A stretch of 64,000 nt of DNA from contig JAPVLO010000019.1 in assembly GCA_027257055.1 (NCBI GenBank), positions 13,907,001 through 13,971,000 on the forward strand, in the 5' to 3' direction. Shown piece after piece: positions 1 to 12,449 of the stretch (position 1 is the first letter of the stretch; the number at the start of each line of letters is the position of its first letter). The notes beneath the pieces were generated by a model. The model searched no databases and had not been told where the DNA came from. It saw only the letters and a list, made by a program, of their open reading frames with translations. The position numbers and the translations under genes are program-made. Origin of the DNA: Cephalopachus bancanus. Its lineage: Eukaryota > Chordata > Mammalia > Primates > Tarsiidae.

Positions 1-2490
1 AAATTATTTCCTCAGTGAAAAAGAAAATTAAACAAGAAGACACCCTGGAAATCATTTTGTAACTTTACTATAGATATTAATGACTGTTGAACAAAGTTCT
101 AGATTAATCAGTCATATTTATTGTAGCTATAAAAATAAATATTGTGAGAGATATCTGAAGTCTAAAATGTAAAGGAATGTGTCTAATATAAACATCTTCA
201 GTGACATTTTAGTAAAAATATTTTCTTTCTTATATCTTTCAATAAAGATACAGACAAAAAACATATTATTCTATCTTCTTTACATTGCTGAAAACTAAAT
301 CCAGTCTAGCTTTACTGACAGAAGCCACATTAAATTATAATCTATTGTAATAGTTCTTCAAGGTTTTTTAAAGGAATATTTCCCATATAAATATAACTTT
401 TAAAAAAATCACCAGCAACATTTTGCAACCTTAATGCTTGATCAACCTGACTCACTGAACTGTGTGCTAGAATTATTGGAGCTACTTAGGAGTGAGATAA
501 AGTGCCCACTGAGGAAATCCAATGAGTGGTAAGTCAACAATGAGAAAGCAAGTAGAAAATGTGAAATCAATGAGGTGAAAAGGAAGACATGAACAAAATG
601 CAACAAAACTGTTCACTCAAACACTGATGAAATGCTCTCCATTTATCCACATGCCAGCAACTGAGTGACAAGATTGTGTCAACAAACTAAGTGCACATAG
701 CCACAATTCACAAATAGCTAAATGGCATATACATTTATCTTCTCTTCCACTGCCAGTATTAGATTTATTATCACAAGTATATGAAGTATTGTTGTTTGTA
801 TGACTGCTCCTGTTACATGAAATGCTAAGTGGTTAGCATACAAGTAGATTCTAACAACACATTTCAACATTATATCATGGCTGTTGATGTAATGGTATTC
901 TATATATTTTACTTCTTTTTTAGAAAGTTTGACTTAAACATTATGCCCTTAGTGAATCTGTTATTGATGGCATTTAAAAATTCCATATAAGTCTTTCTCC
1001 ATTTTAAGGACCATACCGTGTCCCCAAAATATGGTTCTTCCACTCTCTGAAGAATATATCAGTTTTATTCTGTGTGTGTTTGGTGTATCCTTGAGAGATA
1101 GAAGAGAAATGCACTGTTTCTAAATTTTATTTATTTATGACTTGAAATACTATTATTGTTTTGTTCAAATGTGTATTTTGTAATAAATATACTATGACTC
1201 CATTAACATCTACCCAACAACTAAAGAATGAATCTTTAGTCTTCTGTGATCACTTATTTAGCATTTTGTGTTTTCTCTAACATAATATACGACACAAAGT
1301 TGCAATAATTGAGCTTAAAGCCTTCCTGTGTATTCCTTCTACTTCTCCAAGTCATCTCAGCCCAAGTCACTCTCTAATTAAGATGAGGTAAAAAGAAAAA
1401 TAGTAAGAATTTTGGCAAGTTGTTTTTATACACTCAATAGCATTGTTTTCCTCATAAAAGGAAGCTAAAATAATTCCTTCCTGTATTCTTACTTTCTCTG
1501 CTCTAATAGCAGGACTAGGTCAAAGACATGGTACAATATTAAATTCAAGTACACTAATAACAATAATAAGGATCACTTTTAAAACATCACTGAACATTAG
1601 AATGTAATTTAAGGGCTGAGTAGTTGAAAGAATTTAATCTCTTTCCCCAAAATGGCACAAGAATTGCTACTACTCCCAGCACAAAGGTCCAGCAGATGGT
1701 GGTAAGTCTAGTTTGATCAGTATAATAGACTTTGTCAAGTACAGAGGGAACTGTGTGACTTAATGTACTATACATCATAAAGCCACCATTTCCTTCCTAG
1801 AAATGTATTGCCCTGACTTTTCCAACTTTCCTTTTCTCCCAAATGGAAAGATAAACAAAAATTTTTTAAAATTGTTAAATGCTCACATTATCGCCTTTTA
1901 CCATGAGTATACAGCTAGATACAATTTTTAGGCTCATATATAAATTGAATCAAAAGGGAATAGGCAAGAGACATTAAGACTAACACTCAGACATTTAATG
2001 TTATCCTTGGACCAATCCAAACAATAATAAAATTGATTTGACTTTCTCACAGAATGATTTAAAGATATTTCTCTATGATATCATGATCTCAGAAGGAGAG
2101 AAATCATGAGAAATAGGTCAGTGAAACTTACCACTGGATTTCATAAGGGTGTTATTGATTACATTGTCAACTAAAAACATAGAGTCTTTTATGAGTACCT
2201 GTGAGAAAAATTTCTCTATGACATCAGTACCAGAAACGGTTCTTATTTTTACCTTATATACCCAGTAATTCTCCCAACTGCTCATGTTTCTCTGTTTTTT
2301 CTAGCTACTGAAAGGTTCAAGCCAAAGTTTTGATCTCCTTCTTACAAATGAAAAGAACTTTCTGTCATGTTTCTGTCCCTGAATCTTTCATTTGGCTTTA
2401 CATTGTCTTATTTCTTTCCTTATACCCCATGTACATCTAAAAGTTAGTTTCAATTCTCTAAGTCTATTTTTTCTAATTATAGAACAAAGT
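1..2490. other. Unassigned A+T-rich DNA
   Basis: No gene or recognisable repeat is visible in this stretch. The only open frames are short and show no family resemblance. Very old repeats beyond my recognition may be present. Confidence 0.5.
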
Positions 2491-2845
2491 ATGTCTTAGT
2501 CTGTGTGCCAGGTAATTTATGAAGAAAAAGGGTTTATCTAGCTTACAATTCCTGTGGCTGGAAAGTTACTCATGGCAGAAGGCAAAATGAAGTTTGTGTG
2601 TGCTGAGATCTCATGGCAAGAAAGGAAACAAGAGAGAAAAGGGGGCAGGTATTAGGCTATTTTTAACTACTAACTCTCATAGGAACTAATAGAGTGAGAA
2701 CTCACTCACTCAAAAGGGAGGACATTAATCTATTCATGAGGGATCTGCCCTATGACCCAAACACCTTCCATTAGGCCCCACAGCCTTGGGGATCTAATTT
2801 CAATGTGAGGTTGGAAGGGGACAAAAATCCAAACCATAGCAGTAT
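2491..2845 (-). mobile_element. MaLR LTR (MST/MLT1-like), antisense
   Basis: The stretch reads as the reverse complement of a mammalian apparent LTR retrotransposon LTR: GTCTTAGTCTGTGTGCC at the left, then GTAATTTATGAAGAAAAAGG, GGCAGAAGGCAAAATG, GAGTGAGAACTCACTCAC and a right end near AAACCATAGCAG. This order is typical of MST/THE1/MLT1A LTRs. It is diverged and carries small gaps. I did not confirm a target duplication. Confidence 0.75.
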
Positions 2846-3287
2846 GTAAAAATAAATAAATAGCACATTAGAGATTTTGTGGGGTTTTTTTTTTTAAGGC
2901 AATTTGTGTAATCCTTAAAAGATTTGAGATTTTTCCTGGTCCTGCTCTCTGTGAAATGTCTTATGGCTTTATGTGCAAAGTTCACTATGCAATGCAAAAG
3001 AAAATATCTTCTGAGACAATTTTATAGACAGTGAGAAGCTAGTTCTACATAATTATTTCTCATTTCAATCTTTGTTCAGCAGTTGAACATATCCTTGACT
3101 TCAGAATACTAAACTTAATTGAGTTTCCTCTTACAACACTAATTGTACATTCTCAATCTCCACTCTTGTTCTTCAAATTATAATTTTGGAGAGTCCAGTC
3201 CTTGGTTCATTTTTTTCTCTAGCTAGTCTCACTTTCTTAGATCACATTCAATCTCATGGCTTTAAGAACCATCTATATTCTAGCAGG

Positions 3288-3449
3288 TCTCAAATTTGTA
3301 TTGTTAGCTTAGACTAGTCTTACAAATTTAGTTTTAGAAATGTTGAGTTTGAAATGTCTATGAGGCATCTAGGTGGCAATTTTGAGCAGTCAGCTGGATA
3401 TATGAGTCTCACATTTGTATTGCTAGCCTAGACCAGTCTTACAAATTTG
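3288..3449. repeat. 43-bp direct repeat flanking the inverted arm
   Basis: Bases 3288-3330 and 3407-3449 are the same L2 segment repeated in direct orientation with about five differences. The core is ATTTGTATTG and AGTCTTACAAATTT. Together with the inverted arms the order is A, B-inverted, A, B, which a simple duplication or hairpin would not give. Confidence 0.85.
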
Positions 3450-3528
3450 AGACTCATATATCCAACTGACTGCTCAAAATTGCCACCTAGATGCCTCATA
3501 GACATTTCAAACTCAACATTTCTGAAAC
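3331..3528. repeat. Near-perfect 81-bp inverted repeat (hairpin) inside L2
   Basis: The arm at 3331-3411 is the reverse complement of 3448-3528 with two mismatches in 81 bases by eye, separated by a 36-base loop. The right arm is in normal L2 order with the downstream element; the left arm is an inverted copy of it. The single strand could fold into a long stem. Confidence 0.9.
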
Positions 3529-4490
3529 AAAATTCATGATTTTCCTCCCGTATATGCTCTACCTGTTAAGTCTTCCCCTCTCAGTTGATGGCAACTCCAT
3601 CATTCCAGTTGTTCAGGCCAAATCTCTGGAATTATCTTTGACTTTTTCTTTCCCACTTCATATCTAATCTATCCAGATATACTATTGGTTCTAGCTTTAA
3701 AATATTTCCAGAATCCAATACATTCTTGCCATTTTTCACCACTATGGACACCACCAACCTCTCTGACTTAAGGTGTACTGTATTAGGTCTTCTTACTTCT
3801 ATTCCAGTCCCACGCAGTCTGTTTTTCACATAGAAGCCAGAATGAGCCTTTTAAAACATAAGTTAAATCATGTCACTTCCCAGTTCAAAAACATACAGTG
3901 ATTATCCATTCACCTATAATAAATCCCAAATCCTTACACTATCTCACAAGACTATAACAAATATTGGCCCCTCTATTACTTCTCTGACTTCGTCTCCACT
4001 TCTCACCCCCCACCAATTCTGCTCAGTCATTCTGACCTCCTTGCTAGGAGAACACACAGGACACCTTCATTGCCTTAGGGCTTGGTTCTAATTGTCAAAA
4101 CTGAACAAAGCTTTCTTCTCCCAGATATCCTTTGACAACTCCTTTACCCCTTTCAAGGCTTGTCATGAATTTTATCTGTTAAGTGCCTTCCAATTTGAGC
4201 CTAATCCATCCAACCTACTTCTCCACAGTTTTCCAGTTTTCCTACTCTCCCTTGCTCTGTTTTTAATTTATTTCCATAGTACTTATCACCTTGTAACATA
4301 TAATATAATTCATTCATTTATTATGTTCATTGTTTTGTCTCTCCCCTCACTAGAATGGAATATCCAGAAGGACAGGTATCTTTGTCTGGAGCTTTGATGT
4401 ATTCCGAAACAGCAAAAACAGAGCTGGGAATACAGTAGGATGATAGGTGCTCATTGATTATCTCTCAAATAAATTGATAAAGGTTCATGT

Positions 4491-5526
4491 GATTCATGGA
4501 AGATATTCCTAGGAGAATCTAAACTAACAGAATACACTTGTAAAATTGGGAAATTCTGGCTCTTTGCCCTTTGCCAAACTGGTTTCCTATATAACTAACA
4601 AAAATAAGAAACGTGTTCTATAGAACTTGCTTAATAAAAATACATTAAGCAAAAGTTTTCTGAGAAGTTTAGTTCTAATACTCTGAGACCATGCTGTTCA
4701 ACAGAAAAGTTGGCTGTTTTTCAATGAAAGTATGAGACCTTAAGTTTCTGACTGTTCATGTCCTTTGCCATTTTTCAGTATGAAATATTGGAATCAGTTA
4801 AAGCAAAGCAACATTGCAATGAACACTAGTGCATCATGAGGAAGAAAATTCAGCTAAGAGTCATGTTACAAGGAAATATTCTGCTGAGATCCTTGATGAA
4901 GATTCACATGTAGGGGACAGCCTCAGCACAAGAGAACAGAGAAGGTAGGTGTTGATTCCAAATTTTTTGCTTCAGGAAAAGAGAGATACTTCAGGCTTTC
5001 AACCTCAAAACAAAAAGTGAACTTTGTTACTGAAGAGCTATTAACATGAATGTTTATGTAAATGTAAGCATATTTAAACCAGCTATAAATAGATCAAAAT
5101 CACTTTGTAGCAAGCTAAGTTTAAAACAAAGCATACGCTACACACTCAAGCTTTGTTTATTGCTTAGTTTACGTATTTTATATATTTAGCAGAGGAGGCT
5201 GGAGGTTGGGACAGATTTTATTAGATGGAAGGAGCAAAGAGTTCAGGAAATCACACTCTTTAATTTTCAGAAAATATTGTCATCTTTGGTACTATTTTTT
5301 GTTTTGTTTATACCATTCCTCACTCTCCATTTCAATTTCTCTCTCTACTCCCACAGGCAACCATTTTTATATAGTTAATATAAATCATTTTGTTTGCAAT
5401 GTTCTTATAAAATATACGAGGTTGGTTGGTTTGGTTTGCATGTATTTTATTTTGTACACATGGAATTGTGCTATTTATTTCCATCTATTTCTTTTTGTTC
5501 AGCATTTTATTTTCAAATATGTTATG
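4491..5526. other. Unassigned DNA between L2 and MLT1
   Basis: No gene or confident repeat seen. The 108-residue open frame beginning at 5206 is low-complexity, rich in Phe, Leu, Ser and Tyr as expected of A+T-rich DNA, and runs into the MLT1 LTR, so I do not treat it as a gene. Confidence 0.45.
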
Positions 5527-5865
5527 TTCTGAATGTTCGTGTCCTCCCAAAATTCATATGTTGAAATGAATCCCCGATGTGATAGTATTAAGAGCTGGTG
5601 GGGCTCTGGGGGGTGATTAGATCTCATGAATAGGACTCATGCCCTGATAAAAGAGACCCCAGAAAGCTAACCAGCCCTTTCCATCAAGTGAGGAATCAGT
5701 GAAGTCACCATTTATGAAGAACGTGCTCTCATCAGACACTGAATATGTCAGCACCTTAACCTTGGACCTCTCAGTCTCTAGAACTGTGAGAAACAAACTT
5801 CTGCTGTTTATTAGCCACCCATCTTATGGCATTTTATTATAGCAGCCCAAATGGATTAAGATGTA
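5527..5865 (+). mobile_element. MLT1-type MaLR LTR
   Basis: Sense MLT1 landmarks are present in order: CCCAAAATTCATATGTTGAA, a GGTGATTAGATCTCATGAA-like block, GAACTGTGAGAAACAAAC upstream of a TGTTTATTAGCCACCC motif, and the end ATAGCAGCCCAAATGGATTA. Length of about 340 bases is near complete for this LTR class. It is solo; no internal region follows. Confidence 0.85.
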
Positions 5866-6393
5866 ATATTTATCATATTCCTACATGTATATCTAGTCTT
5901 CTCCTGCTAACTGCTCTATAATACTCCAAGATGGACACAATCATCTGTAATAGATACCTTTTTATCCCCAACTGTCTAAAGTCAAACACCGCAATGAACA
6001 TCCTCATACATGTCCCCCTATGGAACTTTGTGAGCATTTGTTTAATTTTTGAAATTACTTATTATTCATAAGTTGCCTTTGTTTGATAAGAATAAAAATA
6101 TTTAGGCATTTCCTTAAAGGTTCCTATATATTTTTAAGACATAAGTTTTTTAACCTTATAACTTTACTATAACACACTAATTTAACCATCAACATTACTT
6201 CAATGTGAAGGGCAGCAAAGATGGGGGAATCTAACCTAGAGGTGTCTCCATTCAGTGCTTTAGGTCAAGCTGCAAAACACAAACTTAGAGAACTTTGTGG
6301 CCACCCAAGCTAGGCAAGACTCTTTATCTTTCTAATGTATATATTTTTTTTACTAAACTACTCTGCTGAACAAGAACAGCATGACAGTTTAGG

Positions 6394-6519
6394 TAGGCCA
6401 GGCGTGGTGGCTCAGCTTGTAATCCCAGCACTTTGGAAGCCCAAGGCAAAGGATTACCTGAGCCCAGGGGTTAGAGACCAGCCTGGGCAACTTGGTGAGA
6501 TCTCCTCTCTACAATAAAT

Positions 6520-6568
<49 letters not shown>

Positions 6569-6741
6569 AAACTAGCCGGTGTGGTGGCATGTGTCTGTAG
6601 TTCCAGCTACTTGGAAGGCTGAAGTGGAAGGATCGCCTATGCCCAGCAGGTTGAGGCTGTGGTGGCCGTGAGTGTGCCACTGCACTCCAGCCTGGGTGAC
6701 AAAAGTGAGACGCCAACTAAAAAAAACAAAAAAAGCAAAAA
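6394..6741 (+). mobile_element. Alu, older dimer, with (CA)n in the middle linker
   Basis: Left arm starts GGCCAGGCGTGGTGGCTCAG, with the linker ACAATAAAT, and the right arm ends CACTGCACTCCAGCCTGGGTG plus an A-rich tail. Flanking GACAGTTTAG (about 6384-6393) and GACAGCTTAG (about 6742-6751) look like the target duplication with one mismatch. The linker has expanded into about 22 CA units. Confidence 0.92.
6522..6566. repeat. (CA)n microsatellite
   Basis: An uninterrupted CA run of about 45 bases lies in the A-rich linker of the Alu, which probably seeded it. Confidence 0.97.
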
Positions 6742-6940
6742 GACAGCTTAGGGACTTTCTGAATATGTTTGTTTCCTATACTAGAATGTGATTATGCATA
6801 ATGAAAAAGCCTTCTAAAATATATGCTTAGTCGTTAAACTAAGTGAGAGGAAAATATCTTATGTTCTCCTATGAATTCACAAATACTTCATTTACTGCAT
6901 GAAATTAAAGTCATCATTTTATTTTTGAGTTGCTGCTTTT

Positions 6941-7241
6941 TTTTAAGTTGGGCTTTTTACTTTGTTGCCCAAACTGAATTGCAGTGACATGATCATGGCT
7001 CACCTCGGCCTCAGCCTCCTGGGCTCAGGTGATGTTTCCACGTCAACCTCCCAAGTAGCTGGGACTACAGACACATGCCACCACACCCAGATATTTTTTT
7101 CTTTGTTTCTTTTTCTTTTTTTTTTTTTTGATGGGGTCTTGCTATGTTGCACAGGCTGGTCTCAAACCCCTGGGTTCAACCAGCCCTTGCCTTGGCCTCC
7201 CAAAGTGCTGAGATTACAGGCGTGAGCCACTGCACCTGGCT
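6941..7241 (-). mobile_element. Alu (AluJ-like), antisense
   Basis: Reverse-complement Alu landmarks: TTGTTGCCCAAACTG, CCTCCCAAGTAGCTGGGACT, a T-rich linker at about 7098-7130, then TGGCCTCCCAAAGTGCTGAG and GTGAGCCACTGCACCTGGC. Target duplication GAGTTGCTGCTTTT at 6927-6940 versus GAGTTGCTACTTTT at 7242-7255, one mismatch. Many substitutions suggest an old copy. Confidence 0.92.
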
Positions 7242-7255
7242 GAGTTGCTACTTTT

Positions 7256-8257
7256 TGAAAGTCATGAATAAATATGATTAAAGTAGCCAGACATTCCTAG
7301 ATTAAAATAGAAATTATGGACCCAAATTGAGAGTATTTCATTTTTTGTTAAAGAAGGGGAACACAATCATGTAAAGTAGTGAATAATGCATGAACATAAA
7401 TCCATTTAGATACATACTGATCCACACTAACACATTTTTTTTCAGTATTTTTCATATCTGTTCTTTCCGTTCTATTTCATAGCCACTATTTCCTGCAGTC
7501 CAGGTTCCCATCAATTTATACCAGTTTTGTGACTCCCTTCTCTCTTTCCATGTGGACTAAAAGATTTCCCTCTTTGATTCAGTGTTCAGATAATCTTCCT
7601 GAACATCACTTTTACCTGCAAACACTTATAATTAAAGGTTTTCTCTTGTGTTGAAAGCTCTCCAGGATTTAGCCTTAACATATTAATTCAAACTCACTTC
7701 CCATTAGCCAATCAGCATTTACATGAAAAGTTCTTTTAGTAACAATGTCCATATCAATACCATAAGGACAATGACAAGCCCCATATGAGACTATGAGACC
7801 TTGACTAGGGTCCCCTCCCTGCCATAGCATGTCCTTGGCACTCTATCCGCCACTGCATTTTACTCATACAAATGTGACTTTCAGGACCTAACACACACAA
7901 TTCCATGAAAAGTGTCACATTCTCCAGACTGTCATCCTTCAGCCATTCACATAGGTATATTAATTGTTTTCAGTTTTATTTCCTTTCGTTATGTTTATTT
8001 TATGTTCATTTCTGTTGTTTAGTTTGTTTTTTTGTTAAGACATATGGCCCTGAAATACAAATATCTACCATCTTTAACCCTTAAAAGCATCCCTATTATA
8101 TTAAAGTACTAATGAAAGAACTAGCATGTATACATGTTAGTCCAGTAGAAATGTGCAGATGTTAGAGTTTGTCGTTTGTTTTGTCAGCTACAGTTTTCAT
8201 TTGTCTAGACATGCCGATGTTGACAATGAATTTGACAGTTTCTACTTCAACATGCAC
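7256..8257. other. Unassigned DNA
   Basis: No gene seen. The part around 7440-7880 (TATTTCATAGCCACTATTTCCTGCAG and onward) has the pyrimidine-rich look of an old LINE such as L2 or L3, but I cannot assign it. Confidence 0.35.
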
Positions 8258-8265
8258 ATTATGGA

Positions 8266-8267
<2 letters not shown>

Positions 8268-8314
<47 letters not shown>
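8268..8314. repeat. (TG)n(TA)n compound microsatellite
   Basis: About 16 TG units pass into about seven TA units, lying exactly at the former tail of the antisense Alu. Confidence 0.95.
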
Positions 8315-8315
<1 letters not shown>

Positions 8316-8594
8316 TAACTGGAGTCTCACTCTGTCACTCAGCTGGAATGCAGTGGCACCCTCATGGCCACTGCAGCCCTGATGTGCTGGTTTGGCGATT
8401 CTTCCACCTCAGTCATCCAAGTAGCTGAAACTACACAAGTGTGCCACTACACCCAGCTAATTTTTTATTTTTACTGTAGAGACGAGATCTTGCCAAATTG
8501 CCCAGGCTGATTTCAAACTCCTGGGCTCAGGCAATCCTCTCGCCTTGGCCTCCCAAAGTCCTGAGATTACAGGTGTGAGCCACCATGGGCAGAT
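8268..8594 (-). mobile_element. Alu, antisense, tail turned into a microsatellite
   Basis: Antisense Alu body from GGAGTCTCACTCTGTCACTC to GTGTGAGCCACCATGGGCAG. An exact 10-base target duplication ATTATGGAAT flanks it (8258-8267 and 8595-8604). Where the poly(T) of an antisense Alu should stand, directly after the left duplication, there is (TG)n followed by (TA)n. Confidence 0.93.
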
Positions 8595-8927
8595 ATTATG
8601 GAATATATTAATTACCTCATATCATCAGCATCATAGAGTAGTAATAATATGTTACCTGCCTGACAATTAATATTCTTGCTACTGTCAGTTAGCTGACATC
8701 TGGAAAGAATAATACAATATAATACAGATGCTCATTAGAAATGTATTGAATAATTTCTTCCATGTTTTCATGTATGAGTAAAAAAGAAACAGAAATGATA
8801 CATAGAAATGCTATATTTAGAGAATGACTTTTTGCTGAAAAAATATTTTGATTCTCCTAATATATTTACTAAGAAAGCATACACCCGTAATCCAAGGCAT
8901 ACCTGTATTTTTTATACTTAAATGTTA

Positions 8928-9145
8928 TGCACTGTGTGCCAGGTGACACTTGAAGAACATAAAATTGATAACTTAATTTATAAAATAAATTCTATGAAGT
9001 TGGTAAACGAACCCAGTTTGTGTTTGAGAAAACTAAAGTACAACCTCCTCAAAGCCTCAGAACTAATAAGTAGCTAAGCTAGGATTCAAATCCAGACAGT
9101 CTGACTCCAAAGGCTATGCTCTTAGCTACTATGAAATATTGTCAT
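8928..9145 (-). mobile_element. MIR SINE, antisense
   Basis: Reverse-complement MIR core is visible: TGTGTTTGAGAAAACTAAAG, then AGTAGCTAAGCTAGGATTCA, AATCCAGACAGTCTGACTCC and TGCTCTTAGCTACTAT. This matches the tRNA-derived head and the core of MIR. Confidence 0.85.
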
Positions 9146-11819
9146 TCTGCATGAGATTTTATTTTTTAAATAAAAAGTGCAGTGTCACTCAATGTTTAAT
9201 ATCACCTCTCCTCTTCACAAAGTATGATAAATGCATGTTTCTGACTACCTATGCTCTGGGTTTTTTAAAAATTTATGTCTCAAATAGGAAATTTTACTGA
9301 GTATTCTACAAGTCAAAAGTGATTTTTGAGGGTTTGTTTAAGAATCTGGCCCTCATAATGTGTAAGAATTCTCTCTAATTTCCTTCAATATGAGCCAATT
9401 AATGCATTAAAAGTAAACCAATTTCAGCTTGCATGATTAAGCAAAGGCTACCAAAAATTTCCTCTGAGCCTTGTTTCTATTCATATCATACTACTAGCAT
9501 TCATACTGAACATCTGTAAAATAGTTTTACCCAAGAAGACACATTACACTGAAGAGTACCAAATAGAGATATCCTAAGATAAGTTAGTGCTTAAAAGCAG
9601 GAGAAGAGCAATACGTTTATCACAAATATAGCAGAAAATAATTATTCAAAGCCACGTCTATCAAACTGACAAATTTATTGTTTGCTAATTAAACATGCCT
9701 TTACATTTGCACAGAGTATGCAAAATAGTGGCGGTCATTTGACTGTTTCCATCCACACGCTTGATTGGATTGTATAGCTAATGCTACTTGTTATACCCGG
9801 TAGCCATCTCCACTCCTTCCCTGATCATCCTTGTTAACAGAATTCCAACTTTGTTGTGGTAGCAACATGCTCAGAGAAAGCACCCAGTTCCAGGAAATTA
9901 ATCCTGATTGGTCTCAGTTCATCACAATTCCACCCACCCCTCCTTTTGACCTTTGTCACAGAGTAGTCTGGTAAAAGGCACAATATCCAATTCCTAGCCG
10001 TGAAGTGTAAGATATCTGCTGAGACCTTCTGGGACAGAATTTCTCCCCTGGAAGGAAGAAAGATACGAGCACTGATACTACTGAGTATTAAATCCACTTT
10101 CGAACTGCCAATGTTTGAACTTCTTTTCATGTGAAATAATAAGCTTTTATTACCAGAGCTGCATTTAGTATGATACTCTGTCACCAAAAGTACTCTGGTA
10201 TATATATCTTACTTGACTCACTCCCCCAAGACCCCAAGGCCATTGTCATGTGTATGTACATGCTACCTATCCTAATACCTGCATTAGCAGAGTTTCTTCT
10301 AATAGATACCTGATTCTCTTTCCTTTCTTTTACATGTGATTTGCATCATTCTAAATGAAGGATAATAATTATAAGATAAAATAAAGTTACGCCCAAATTG
10401 TAATGATGACCACCATTGTCAATTAAGATGAATTAAGTTTTTCCTGATAACAAGAAATCTAGCTACTATTTTGATTATTCACATTCAAGTTATGGAAGCA
10501 TTGAGAAATAAGGTCATATTTTTTGTCAAGCACTTGCATGAATTCCTGTGAGCACACAATTTTCCTCCTCTGAATTCTGAAGCATACTTACCACCTGCAG
10601 ATAGTGAGAAAACTGACGAATAGTTTCTGACAAATAGGCAACTATTCTATAGCAAAATGACACTAGGAAACATCTACTGTGCCAAATAGCATTTTATATC
10701 GAAGAAAATACACTAAATTTTCACATTGTAGGTCAAGTTTATATACTTCATGATATCACATTTGGGGAAAAGCTTTCTTTCTCTCTGTTTTATAATACCC
10801 TTGTAACAACCTCAATCAGAAATCCAAGGGGAAACTAAATGATATGCAGTGACAATCTTAAATTAGAAAATTGTTCCCTGGCTAGACCTCTTACTGAGTT
10901 TGCTGGAACTGTGTACTTCAATTTGAAGAGACAACAATGGTCAAAGGAGACATTCAGGATACTATAATGGGTCCACGTTTTGGAAGCAAAACATCGGGAA
11001 GGAGAATGTAAGGTCATTCAAACGTGAAATAAATATTGTTAGCATGTGTGTCAGTGAGGAAACCACAGCATGTTAGAATAGTAAGATAGTTTAGTTTAAA
11101 TTCCAAATAGATGAAGATGTCAAAAATTCATAAAACATAATTTTTTTAAAAAAATTGGTTGCTGAAAAAGAAACAACTTTGCAGTGGAAGCACTCATATT
11201 GGATAGCATTAACAAGCCAGGGCTGAGCAGAAATTCAAAACAGAACTTGACTGTAGCAAACACTTTACTGGACTAAATCCACCCTATATCACTTTGGTAT
11301 ATAACTTCAGTAATTCAAAATACAGTACTCCAACAGAGACTTAATAGGAAATAAAACACTAAGATTGAGCCCTTAGGCTTATACAACATTTATATTACTG
11401 TCACGATAAGCCACTCACATAGATTCAAAAACATTAAACATTCATTAAAATCTTTCTATCAATTGCCCACTTCTTCAAAGGGGATTTCATTTCATCTTGA
11501 ACAGATGGCAAACCCATCACAGGGCATTCTTTATGACCAGAGCATAAACACTGTCTGATTAAATCGTTCTGAAACCAATTAAAAACTCAGCATTTGCTTT
11601 ACTAAGACATATCTCCAGTAAGAGAGGGACCATGAGCAAATCAAGTCAATTTATTACCCCATCTCCTGAGAAAAATTTGACATAGGACACAGATTAATAG
11701 AAGAAATCATGTACCTCAGTTTAGCTGTTCCTTGCCACTTGAACTCTACGTTAAAAGGACAATTGGCCATAAATGTTAGAATTTCTGTCTAATATGTATG
11801 AAAATTTCCTGATGATAAA
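9146..11819. other. Unassigned DNA with possible old repeat at 9.72-10.19 kb
   Basis: No gene is supported. A 117-codon minus-strand open frame at 9834-10187 overlaps a stretch (CAGCAACATGCTCAG-like, CCCAGTTCCAGG, CCTGATTGGTCTC) that resembles an old L1 3' UTR or LTR, so the frame is probably chance. The rest is A+T-rich and featureless to me. Confidence 0.35.
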
Positions 11820-11825
11820 GTCATC

Positions 11826-11857
11826 AACACACACACAAACACACACACACACACACC
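11826..11857. repeat. Interrupted (CA)n
   Basis: A short CA run interrupted by one AA step, about 32 bases. Confidence 0.95.
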
Positions 11858-12449
11858 CCTACTGATTTTAAAAATATTATCCTATTATAGAAAAAAAGAT
11901 AAATCAGCACAAATTTTACTCCAGCACAAGTCTGGGTTCAATTTATCTTGTAGTCAAAATATTGAAAATGTCCTACGTTATATGACGTGACTACCTAACA
12001 TTACAGTATGATCTCACTCTATGTCATAGATAAGTTTTTGGAAACTGTGACTTTATGTAAAATGACATATAATAAAACCAGTTTTGCAATAGGCCAATTG
12101 ATATAAACAAGAATGAAGTTCCTAGGGCATATCTCTGGTCACAAAAACATCACTAAACTTCTAAATATGGACCCAAAACACTTCTAATTTTAAACATTGA
12201 AATAAACGTGAGCTATACATACATTTAAGAAAGATTAATCAAAGTAAGATCATTATTTAACCAAGTTGCAGTCATGGTGGGTTAAATCAAGGAATAAATG
12301 TTTACAAAGAGAAAATAGTCAGAAGTGCCCCCTCTTACCATACAGTTCAAACAGGCTATCACAAATTTGGAGGATCCCTGAACTCTGTCCTGTTATTGCT
12401 CCTATATTTGCATGATTGTTGTCCGCTGGACGAATTTTCATTTTACAAT

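Larger units (their letters stand above)
3220..4490 (+). mobile_element. LINE L2 fragment (ORF2 end and 3' UTR), rearranged
   Basis: Sense-strand L2 signatures run in order: the segment ATCTCATGGCTTTAAGAACC, then CTCATATATCCAACTG, CATTTCAAACTCAAC, GATGGCAACTCCATC, the 3' UTR blocks AATGAGCCTTTTAAAACATA and ACTTATCACCTTGTAAC, and an end near AATAAATTGAT. The open frames inside are degenerate C-terminal L2 ORF2 or non-coding. The element is normal except between about 3288 and 3528, where it carries an inverted plus direct duplication listed separately. Confidence 0.8.

Noticed and set aside
3331..3528. A miRNA precursor or regulatory hairpin
   Set aside because: The stem is 81 bases of L2 sequence and far longer than a miRNA precursor; a rearrangement explains it better.
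9834..10187. 117-codon open frame on the minus strand
   Set aside because: No family resemblance, and it overlaps what looks like an old repeat; A+T-rich DNA of this length often holds such frames.
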